Shown: positions 1 through 4,718 of the stretch, in pieces
Layout: each line of letters starts with the position of its first letter
Position numbering within the stretch: position 1 is the first letter of the stretch
Source: Bradyrhizobiaceae bacterium
Lineage (GTDB): Bacteria > Pseudomonadota > Alphaproteobacteria > Rhizobiales > Xanthobacteraceae
DNA: 6,463 nucleotides
Direction: 5' to 3'
NCBI GenBank assembly: GCA_016793685.1
Contig: JAEULX010000050.1
Span: 1-6,463 of the forward strand
Made by a program: the position numbers and the translations under genes
The notes under the pieces: model-generated
Told to the model about the DNA's origin: nothing
What the model saw: the letters and a program-made list of their open reading frames with translations, nothing else
Database searches by the model: none

Positions 1-316
1 TATTTCGCAGCACGTCCGAATTCCAGAACCGGAGGACGCGGTAGCCATTCGATGCGAGCCACGTATCGCGTCGGAGATCGTGTGCCGGCTTCGTTGCATG
101 TTGACCGCCATCAATCTCAATGATCAGCCGGCGGCGGTGACAGACGAAGTCGGCGATGAACGGTCCGATGGGAGCTTGGCGACGGAACGACAAACCTTGG
201 AAACGATGGCCACGGAGCGCCATCCACAGTTTGCGTTCAGCATCCGTCATTTCGCGCCTGAGCGATTTTGCGCGCCCGCGCTGCAGGCCGGACACTGGAC
301 GATGCGCAGTGCTCAT
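1..316 (-). CDS. DUF559 / Vsr-like endonuclease domain protein, 3' end cut by window edge
   Basis: Read on the minus strand from the ATG at 316, this frame stays open for 105 codons to the window edge without a stop. It begins MSTAHRPVSGLQRGRAKSLR. Features typical of DUF559 proteins (PD-(D/E)XK fold, related to Vsr and restriction-type nucleases) are visible: a basic N-terminal helix with TDAERKLWMALRG (residues 24-36), FRRQAPIGPFIADF (44-57), the IIEIDGGQH block (65-73) and RVLRFWNSDVL (93-103). D56, E67 and D69 are the likely metal-binding residues. Family members are usually about 110-130 residues, so only a short C-terminus is missing. A purine-rich GGGAGGGG lies just upstream of the ATG, and the start overlaps the stop of the preceding hybrid pheT frame (ATGA). 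The cellular role of DUF559 proteins is not firmly known; nuclease activity is a family inference. Its position inside the pheT start suggests acquisition by insertion. Confidence 0.88.
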   Translation of the reverse strand, partial: MSTAHRPVSGLQRGRAKSLRREMTDAERKLWMALRGHRFQGLSFRRQAPIGPFIADFVCHRRRLIIEIDGGQHATKPAHDLRRDTWLASNGYRVLRFWNSDVLRN

Positions 317-325
317 ACCCCCCTC

Positions 326-411
326 CCGGTTCGCCACCGATCTCGGGTAAACCCGAGATCGGCATCTTCGAATGCGGAAGTCGGCAACAGCCGACTTCCG
401 CTGCGAACCGG
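326..411. repeat. Three-way-junction palindromic element (outer stem plus two perfect hairpins)
   Basis: An 86-base element built of nested inverted repeats. The outer arms CCGGTTCGC (326-334) and GCGAACCGG (403-411) are exact reverse complements. Inside lie hairpin 1, CCGATCTCGGGT (337-348) with ACCCGAGATCGG (351-362), and hairpin 2, GCGGAAGTCGGC (374-385) with GCCGACTTCCGC (390-401, loop AACA). An 11-base linker (363-373) separates the two. All three stems are perfect, so the RNA or single-stranded DNA would fold as a three-way junction. It sits in the hybrid pheT frame just upstream of the DUF559 start. It resembles the REP/BIME-type or RPE-type palindromic repeats of bacterial genomes; whether it is repeated elsewhere in this genome cannot be seen here. 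Confidence 0.85.
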
Positions 412-433
412 CCTCCCCCTCAAGGGGGGAGGC
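411..433. repeat. C/G-rich palindrome, third hairpin beside the junction element
   Basis: GCCTCCCCC (411-419) and GGGGGAGGC (425-433) form a perfect 9-bp stem with the loop TCAAG. It shares base 411 with the outer stem of the neighbouring junction element. The left flank of that element (317-327) is also C-rich with CCTCCC, so the GGGAGG arm here could pair with it instead, giving alternative folds. In the minus-strand transcript the stem is not followed by a U-run, so it is not a typical intrinsic terminator. It looks like part of the same repeat unit. Confidence 0.75.
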
Positions 434-506
434 GAAATGACGCTCAGCGCGTGCTTGAGCGGCGCGCCGGTGTCGAGATGCTCTTTCAGCCAGGCAAGGG
501 TGAATT

Positions 507-1589
507 TCATCCGCTCAGCCCCCCGGCCAGCGTGGGGAAGTCGAGCGGGCGGAAGCCGTAATAGGACAGCCAGCGCACGTCGGCCTCGAAGAAGGCGCGC
601 AGGTCGGGCATGCCGTATTTGAGCATGGCGATGCGGTCGATCCCCATGCCCCAGGCAAAGCCCTGGTACTCGTCGGGATCAAGCCCGCAATTCCTGAGCA
701 CGTTGGGGTGCACCATCCCGCAGCCGAGGATTTCCAGCCAATCCTCGCCCTCCCCGAACCTGATCTCGCCCTTGTCGCGCCGGCACTGGATGTCGACCTC
801 GAGCGAGGGCTCGGTGAACGGGAAGAACGACGGCCGGAACCGCATCTTCACGTCGTCCACCTCGAAGAACGCCTTGCAGAACTCCGCCAGAATCCATTTC
901 AGGTGGCCGAGATGCGAGCCCTTGTCGATGACCAGACCCTCGACCTGGTGGAACATCGGCGTGTGCGTCTGGTCGCTGTCGCAGCGGTAGGTGCGGCCCG
1001 GGCAGACGATGCGGATCGGCGGCTTCTGGCTCAACATGGTGCGCACCTGCACCGGCGAGGTGTGGGTGCGCAACAGCATGCGCGAGCCGTCCGGCTTCTC
1101 CGGGAAGAAGAACGTGTCGTGCATGTCCCGGGCGGCGTGGCCTTCGGGAAAATTCAGCTTGGTGAAGTTGTAATCGTCGGTCTCGATATCCGGCCCTTCG
1201 GCGATGGCAAAGCCCATGTCGGCAAAGATCGCGGTCAACTCGTCGACAACCTGGGTGATCGGGTGAATGCGGCCCTGCTCCGCCGGGCTGTCCGGCAGCG
1301 GCAGCGTCACGTCGACCGTTTCCGTGTTGAGCCGCTGGTCGAGCGCCAAATCCTTCAGCGCCTGGCGGCGCGCGGCGAGCGCCGCGGTCACGCGCTCCTT
1401 CAGTCCGTTGATCGCCGGCCCCATCGCCTTGCGCTGTTCCGGCGTCATCTTGCCGAGCGTCGCCAGCAGCGCGGAGACCGAGCCCTTCTTGCCGAGCGCG
1501 GAAACGCGCACCGCTTCGAGCGCCGCCTCGTCGGCAGCGCCGGCAATGTCCGCAGAGATGGTTTGTTCAAGCGCGTCGAATTCGGCCAC
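507..1589 (-). CDS. pheS: Phenylalanyl-tRNA synthetase alpha subunit
   Basis: Catalytic alpha subunit of the (alpha-beta)2 class II synthetase that charges tRNA-Phe with phenylalanine in the cytoplasm, using ATP. The 360 residues match the usual alphaproteobacterial length. Residues 1-90 form the helical, probably coiled-coil, tRNA-binding arm, with the conserved EAVRVSALGKKGSVSALL (25-42). The class II core follows: motif 1 around HPI (109-111) to residue 127, motif 2 beginning GRTYRCDSDQTHTPMFHQVE (198-217), the Phe-site segment RPSFFPFTEPS (252-262) and motif 3 GFAWGMGIDRIAML (310-323). A312 aligns with the E. coli Ala294 that shapes the phenylalanine pocket. The start is GTG at 1589: no in-frame ATG lies between it and an upstream stop, and GGAG overlapping the end of the DinB-family gene stands 8 bases before it. 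The gene lies 4 bp after that gene and overlaps the pheT start by ATGA. Confidence 0.98.
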   Translation of the reverse strand: MAEFDALEQTISADIAGAADEAALEAVRVSALGKKGSVSALLATLGKMTPEQRKAMGPAINGLKERVTAALAARRQALKDLALDQRLNTETVDVTLPLPDSPAEQGRIHPITQVVDELTAIFADMGFAIAEGPDIETDDYNFTKLNFPEGHAARDMHDTFFFPEKPDGSRMLLRTHTSPVQVRTMLSQKPPIRIVCPGRTYRCDSDQTHTPMFHQVEGLVIDKGSHLGHLKWILAEFCKAFFEVDDVKMRFRPSFFPFTEPSLEVDIQCRRDKGEIRFGEGEDWLEILGCGMVHPNVLRNCGLDPDEYQGFAWGMGIDRIAMLKYGMPDLRAFFEADVRWLSYYGFRPLDFPTLAGGLSG

Positions 1590-1593
1590 CGAA

Positions 1594-2094
1594 TCACTCC
1601 GGCATGAGCATCAGATCGGTATCGCCCGGCTTGCCGCCGGCCTGCGTCAGCATCGCATGCACCTGACCACGATGATGGGTCTGATGATTGAAGAAGTGCG
1701 CGACCAGCCCCCAGCGCGGCTTGGAAAACTCACGATTAGCCGCGCCGGAAAACCAGGTCAGGTCACCCGTAAGCCAAGCATCGTCGAGCGTGTCCGCCCA
1801 ATCGATGATCGTCGCATCCATCGCCGTCCGCTCGCGCGCCAGCGCCGCCCATTCGGGACAGAGCATAACGGATTCGGACAGCCCGCCCGGCGGCCGCGGC
1901 CGATCGGAAAACCGGCTCATCCACATGCGGTCGGCCCACAGAAGGTGGTTGAGCGTCTTGTGAACCGATCCGAAGAAGGCGCCGCGTTCACGCCTGCGCT
2001 CGTCGTCGGAAAGCTGCGCGGCGACGCCATAGAGATTCTCGTTCTGCCAGCGATTGTAGCGGGCCATGAGCCGCGCATAGGCGCCGTCGATCAT
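1594..2094 (-). CDS. DinB-family (DfsB-like four-helix) metal-binding protein
   Basis: A 166-residue protein of the DinB/YfiT-like four-helix-bundle superfamily. Members bind a divalent metal through three histidines; several act as thiol-dependent transferases or hydrolases (bacillithiol or mycothiol S-transferases, maleylpyruvate isomerase), though most are uncharacterised. The expected pattern is present: the N-terminal YNRWQNENLY helix, TLNHLLWADRMWMSRF with H50, and the C-terminal HFFNHQTHHRGQVHAML with H137 and H141 spaced HxxxH. No signal peptide or membrane segment is seen. This family is unrelated to DNA polymerase IV, which is also called DinB. A GGAG six bases before the ATG at 2094 supports the start. 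It lies between rplT (54 bp gap) and pheS (4 bp gap), so it is probably co-transcribed with translation genes, a position not found in the E. coli operon. Its substrate cannot be told from the sequence. Confidence 0.92.
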   Translation of the reverse strand: MIDGAYARLMARYNRWQNENLYGVAAQLSDDERRRERGAFFGSVHKTLNHLLWADRMWMSRFSDRPRPPGGLSESVMLCPEWAALARERTAMDATIIDWADTLDDAWLTGDLTWFSGAANREFSKPRWGLVAHFFNHQTHHRGQVHAMLTQAGGKPGDTDLMLMPE

Positions 2095-2112
2095 CGGTCG
2101 CTCCGCAACAGG

Positions 2113-2139
2113 GAAGGCGCGGCGGGCGGCGGCGCCTTC
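2113..2139 (-). other. Hairpin between rplT and the DinB-family gene
   Basis: GAAGGCGC (2113-2120) and GCGCCTTC (2132-2139) form a perfect 8-bp stem around an 11-base G/C loop, just after the rplT stop and before the next ribosome binding site. No U-run follows on the minus strand, so it is not a standard terminator. It might act as an RNA-processing or stability element separating the ribosomal-protein part of the operon from the rest, but chance in GC-rich DNA is possible. Confidence 0.35.
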
Positions 2140-2148
2140 AGCCCTCCG

Positions 2149-2508
2149 CTAAGCCGGCAGCGCCGCCTTCGCCTTCTCGACGATCGCCTGGAACGCCGCC
2201 GGCTCGCGGATGGCGAGGTCGGACAGCACCTTGCGGTCGATCTCGATCCCGGCCTTGGCGAGCCCGTCGATGAACCGGCTGTAGGGAAGGCCGAAGGGAC
2301 GCACCGCCGCGTTGAGCCGCTGAATCCACAGGGCGCGGAAGGTGCGCTTCTTGGCCTTGCGGTCGCGGAAGGCGTACTGGTTCGCCTTCTCGACCGCCTG
2401 CTTGGCGACGCGAATGGTGTTCTTGCGCCGGCCGTAATAGCCCTTGGCGGCTTTGAAAACCTTCTTGTGTTTCGCATGGGCGGTGACGCCCCGTTTGACG
2501 CGGGCCAT
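2149..2508 (-). CDS. rplT: 50S ribosomal protein L20
   Basis: The 119-residue L20 protein binds 23S rRNA domain II early in large-subunit assembly, and in several bacteria represses its own operon by binding the mRNA. The sequence starts MARVKRGVTAHAKHKKVFK and continues through the conserved AKGYYGRRKN (21-30) and the basic helical extension. RALWIQRLNAAVRPFGLPYS (58-77) is the family signature, and the globular C-terminal domain runs to the end. Length and composition are standard. GAGGAG upstream of the ATG at 2508 is a strong ribosome binding site. It follows rpmI by 74 bp in the conserved infC-rpmI-rplT order. The overlapping frames on both strands are codon-bias shadows. Confidence 0.99.
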   Translation of the reverse strand: MARVKRGVTAHAKHKKVFKAAKGYYGRRKNTIRVAKQAVEKANQYAFRDRKAKKRTFRALWIQRLNAAVRPFGLPYSRFIDGLAKAGIEIDRKVLSDLAIREPAAFQAIVEKAKAALPA

Positions 2509-2582
2509 GGCCGATCTCCTCGAAAAAGCTTGCTACAGGTAAGCTGGCAAAGTCGCGCGCAAGCGCGCGGCCGCTAAGGCGA

Positions 2583-2783
2583 TCAGCCGTTCGGCAGCCA
2601 GTACTTCTTGATCCGATCGCCGTCGGTCTTGAACATGACCTTGGTGCCGCGATGCTCGCGGATCTGCTTGGTCGATCGCTTGATCATGCCGTGGCGCTTG
2701 CCCGACTGGGCAAACAGCACCTTGCCGGCGCCAGTGACCTTGAAGCGCTTTTTCGCGCCCGACTTGGTCTTGATCTTGGGCAT
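2583..2783 (-). CDS. rpmI: 50S ribosomal protein L35
   Basis: A 66-residue, strongly basic protein beginning MPKIKTKSGAKKRFKVTG and ending KYWLPNG, the full-length L35 of the large ribosomal subunit. HGMIKRSTKQIREHRGT (31-47) is the conserved rRNA-binding part. The frame is open upstream to an ATG at 2891, but the extra residues are unlike L35. The ATG at 2783 is chosen because MPKIKTKSGA is the near-universal L35 N-terminus and AGGAG stands 9 bases before it. The gene lies between infC and rplT, as in most bacteria. Confidence 0.98.
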   Translation of the reverse strand: MPKIKTKSGAKKRFKVTGAGKVLFAQSGKRHGMIKRSTKQIREHRGTKVMFKTDGDRIKKYWLPNG

Positions 2784-2813
2784 TTTGCTCTTCTCCTGAA
2801 ACCGTCCATCCAT

Positions 2814-2833
2814 CCGGAACCCGGCGGTTCCGG
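2814..2833 (-). promoter_or_regulatory. Perfect hairpin in the rpmI leader, 30 bases before the start codon
   Basis: CCGGAACC (2814-2821) and GGTTCCGG (2826-2833) form a perfect 8-bp stem with a four-base loop, upstream of the rpmI ribosome binding site. In E. coli and Bacillus, L20 represses rpmI-rplT by binding structured RNA in this interval; whether this hairpin has that role is an inference. No U-run follows it, so simple termination is unlikely. Confidence 0.45.
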
Positions 2834-2961
2834 CGGCGCGGTCGAAATGCTCGTGATGAGCGCAATTGCTGGCGAGCAGCGCCGCCGCCACGGCAGCCCT
2901 TGTTCAGCCGGGCGGCGGAAGGCCGGGTTTATCGCAGAGCCGGGGGAAAATGGCAACCTTC

Positions 2962-2980
2962 GGAATTCTGGGCGAATTCC
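2962..2980 (-). promoter_or_regulatory. Inverted repeat in the infC-rpmI spacer
   Basis: GGAATTC (2962-2968) and GAATTCC (2974-2980) form a perfect 7-bp stem with a five-base loop, about 40 bases after the infC stop in the transcript. It is less GC-rich than its surroundings. With the hairpin at 2814-2833 it makes the 235-bp infC-rpmI spacer unusually structured. It could be an attenuator, a processing site, or part of a ribosomal-protein-binding leader. No poly-U tract follows. Confidence 0.35.
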
Positions 2981-3018
2981 CTGGAATCGGCGCCCGCCCC
3001 CGCCCGCCGCGGCGAACC

Positions 3019-3558
3019 TCAGCGGGGGGCCAGCACCATGACCATCTGCCGCCCTTCCATCCGGGGCTCCTGTTCGACCTTGGCGAGCTTGCCGGCGTCT
3101 TCCTTGACCCGGTTGAGCAGCTGCATCCCCAGCTCCTGGTGCGCCATTTCGCGACCGCGGAATCGCAGCGTCACCTTGACTTTGTCGCCTTCTTCGAAAA
3201 AACGCACCATCGAGCGCAATTTCACGTCGTAGTCGTGGTCGTCGATCATCGGCCGGAACTTGATTTCCTTGACCTCGACCACCTTCTGCTTCTTGCGCGC
3301 CTCGGCCGCTTTTTTCTGCTCCTGGTATTTGAATTTGCCAAAGTCCATCAGCTTGCAGACCGGCGGATTCGCGTTCGGAGCGATCTCCACCAGGTCGAGG
3401 CCCGCCTCCTGGGCAAGCCGTACCGCCTCCGCAGCCGTGACGGTGCCGCGGTTGGCGCCGTCCTTATCGATCAAATGAACTTCGCGGACTCGGATCTCCT
3501 CGTTCACGCGCGGCCCGTCCTTCTGGACGGGGGGCGCAGCTTTCATCGGGCGACGAAT
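3019..3558 (-). CDS. infC: Translation initiation factor IF-3 (ATT start)
   Basis: IF-3 binds the 30S subunit, prevents premature 50S joining and checks start-codon and initiator-tRNA pairing. With the ATT start the protein has 179 residues and begins (M)RRPMKAAPPVQKDGPRVNE, the usual alphaproteobacterial N-terminus. The N-domain runs to about residue 85 and contains EAVRLAQEAGLDLVEIAPNA and the IF-3 signature KLMDFGKFKY. A basic helical linker (QEQKKAAEARKKQK) leads to the C-domain with EIKFRPMIDDHDYDVKLR and ends in MVMVLAPR. The first ATG in frame (3546) has no Shine-Dalgarno sequence at a proper distance. The ATT at 3558-3556 has GAGGAG nine bases upstream and restores the conserved RRP residues. 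It heads the minus-strand operon. Confidence 0.96.
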   Translation of the reverse strand: MRRPMKAAPPVQKDGPRVNEEIRVREVHLIDKDGANRGTVTAAEAVRLAQEAGLDLVEIAPNANPPVCKLMDFGKFKYQEQKKAAEARKKQKVVEVKEIKFRPMIDDHDYDVKLRSMVRFFEEGDKVKVTLRFRGREMAHQELGMQLLNRVKEDAGKLAKVEQEPRMEGRQMVMVLAPR

Positions 3559-3573
3559 GGCTCTGCTCTCCTC
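3556..3573 (-). promoter_or_regulatory. infC ribosome binding site with ATT start codon
   Basis: On the minus strand, GAGGAG (3573-3568) is followed by nine bases and then ATT (3558-3556), which continues in frame as RRPMKAAPP. In E. coli, infC also uses AUU, and because IF-3 discriminates against that codon the factor limits its own synthesis. The same feedback is likely here, by inference. The competing ATG at 3546 lacks a ribosome binding site. Confidence 0.8.
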
Positions 3574-3923
3574 TGTCGTTGCATCGACCGTCGTAAACGG
3601 GCCGAAGCAGGCAATCTCACGGGTTCACGCGGCACGGCACGGCTCGCATACACGACGGACGCGCTAGAATTGGGATAAAACCGCGGCAAGTCAACGGCGC
3701 TCAGGGTTTATCCGCGACGGCTGGGGAGATCGGCCGGTTGACAAATCAGGATGGACCGCGCGCGCCGAGCCAGCAATATTGCCGCCCTCACGGGCGCGAT
3801 TCGCGCATCGCCAACAAGACCGGAGCGGATGCCCCTTCGTTGCATAAGCCACGGCGCGCGCGGCGAGGCCGTTCCCTGCGGCGCTGCCGCCCCACAACCG
3901 TTTGATTCTTAAGGCTTGAGCGT
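3559..3923. other. Divergent intergenic region between infC and the alpha/beta hydrolase gene
   Basis: These 365 bases hold the start regions of two divergent transcription units. The infC half (3559-3715) contains a candidate promoter and a dyad. The hydrolase half (3716-3923) has an isolated TTGACA at 3738-3743 on the plus strand, with no -10 match at a usual distance, and a moderate AAGG nine bases before the hydrolase ATG. No tRNA or other RNA gene is recognisable. Short minus-strand reading frames here look like chance. Confidence 0.6.
3666..3694 (-). promoter_or_regulatory. Candidate sigma-70 promoter for the infC operon
   Basis: On the minus strand, TTGACT (3694-3689) is a near-consensus -35 box. 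Seventeen bases downstream is AATTCT (3671-3666), a weak -10. This would start transcription around 3655-3660, leaving about a 100-base leader before the infC ATT. An imperfect dyad, GGATAAA (3673-3679) with TTTATCC (3707-3713), surrounds the -35 box. The -10 match is poor, so the call rests mainly on the -35 and its position. Confidence 0.4.
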
Positions 3924-4700
3924 ATGGAACCTGATGTGTCGTTCATGACCGTGGGCGCCGGGTCGAGCGAGCGCAGGATCGCGATCCGGCGGCGCGAGGG
4001 CAAAGGTCCAGGCCTCGTCTGGCTCGGCGGCTTTTCGTCCGACATGAAAGGCACCAAGGCGCAGGCGCTCGATGACTGGGCGGCGGCGCATGGACGCGCC
4101 CTGCTGAGGTTCGACTATTCCGGCCACGGCGAATCGAGCGGGGACTTCGACGCGGGCACCATAGGCTCCTGGTTGGAAGAGACCGTCGCGGTTTTCACCA
4201 CCCACTGCCATGGTCCGCAGATCGTCGTCGGCTCCTCGATGGGCGGATGGCTCGCGCTGCTGCTCATCCGCGAGTTGGTGCGTTGTCACGCGACAGGCCG
4301 CGCGGCGCCGATCACCGGGCTGGTGCTGATCGCTCCGGCGGTCGATTTCACGGAAGAACTGGTGTGGAAACGGTGCCCGCCGGCCGTGCGGCATGATCTG
4401 GAAACCAAGGGCGTGTGGGTCAAGCCATCGCAATATGGCGAAGCGCCTTTGCGCATTTACCGGCGGCTGATCGACGAGGGACGCAATCATCTGTTATTCG
4501 GCGGACTGATCGAAGCCGGGTGCCCCGTTCGCGTCCTGCAGGGCGTGAAGGACCCGGATGTGCCGTGGCAGCATGCCGTCGATCTGGTCGCCCGGCTCGC
4601 GCAGGATGATGTCGTGCTGACTCTCGTCAAGGATGGCGACCATCGGCTGTCGCGGCCGGAAGACATCGAGCGGATGCTGCGCGTGGTCGCCGAATTCTGA
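3924..4700 (+). CDS. Alpha/beta hydrolase, ABHD10-like serine esterase or thioesterase
   Basis: A 258-residue cytoplasmic alpha/beta-hydrolase. The first strand and oxyanion loop are LVWLGGFSSDMKGTKA (31-46), then RFDYSGHGESSG (62-73), and the nucleophile elbow GSSMGG with S105. The probable acid D212 lies in VKDPDVPW and the catalytic histidine H240 in KDGDHRLS, so the triad is complete. GGFSSDMKGTKA and FDYSGHGESSG resemble the ABHD10 group (acyl-protein thioesterase and acyl-glucuronide esterase in mammals). The true substrate of the bacterial members is unknown to me. There is no signal peptide. The ATG at 3924 has an AAGG nine bases upstream; the ATG at codon 8 is a less likely alternative. 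It is transcribed away from infC and followed after 18 bp by a phosphoesterase gene, probably in one transcript. Confidence 0.93.
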   Translation: MEPDVSFMTVGAGSSERRIAIRRREGKGPGLVWLGGFSSDMKGTKAQALDDWAAAHGRALLRFDYSGHGESSGDFDAGTIGSWLEETVAVFTTHCHGPQIVVGSSMGGWLALLLIRELVRCHATGRAAPITGLVLIAPAVDFTEELVWKRCPPAVRHDLETKGVWVKPSQYGEAPLRIYRRLIDEGRNHLLFGGLIEAGCPVRVLQGVKDPDVPWQHAVDLVARLAQDDVVLTLVKDGDHRLSRPEDIERMLRVVAEF

Positions 4701-4718
4701 GCGAGGCAGGGAGGCGGT

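Larger units (their letters stand above)
313..510 (-). pseudogene. pheT: 5' fragment of pheT (Phe-tRNA synthetase beta) fused in frame to palindromic repeat sequence
   Basis: The frame starts at the ATG at 510, which overlaps the pheS stop as ATGA, the expected position of pheT. Its first residues, MKFTLAWLKEHLDTGAPL, are the characteristic N-terminus of the phenylalanyl-tRNA synthetase beta chain. After roughly codon 18 (around 450-456) the resemblance ends. The frame then reads KHALSVISPPPLRGRP and continues through the palindromic element at 326-433, stopping after 65 residues. A complete PheT is about 800 residues, with tRNA-binding, B3/B4 editing and B5 domains, and none of these is present. 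Because pheT is essential, either an intact copy with its own start follows beyond the window, so that this is a duplicated 5' scrap, or a second copy exists elsewhere. The 65-residue product is unlikely to be functional. Translation through it could couple pheS to the DUF559 gene, since its stop TGA (315-313) lies within the ATGA of that gene's start. Confidence 0.72.

Noticed and set aside
326..433. Palindromic cluster as a CRISPR array or intrinsic terminator
   Set aside because: The hairpins have different sequences and no regular direct repeats with spacers, and no T-run follows any stem.
708..1607. Plus-strand 299-codon frame antisense to pheS
   Set aside because: It mirrors pheS codon bias, has no domain resemblance and no supported start.
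1267..2577. Plus-strand open frame of 436 codons antisense to pheS, the DinB-family gene and rplT
   Set aside because: It spans three well-identified genes on the other strand. The composition is Arg/Ala/Gly-rich shadow sequence with no recognisable domain, typical of high-GC DNA.
2784..2891. N-terminal extension of rpmI to the ATG at 2891
   Set aside because: The added residues do not occur in L35, and the ATG at 2783 has both the conserved MPKIKTKSG start and a good ribosome binding site.
3738..3743. TTGACA as a plus-strand -35 box for the hydrolase gene
   Set aside because: The sequence 16-18 bases downstream is CG-rich with no -10 resemblance.
3691..3897. Small minus-strand frame of 68 codons upstream of infC
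   Set aside because: No domain resemblance or convincing ribosome binding site; it overlaps the candidate promoter.
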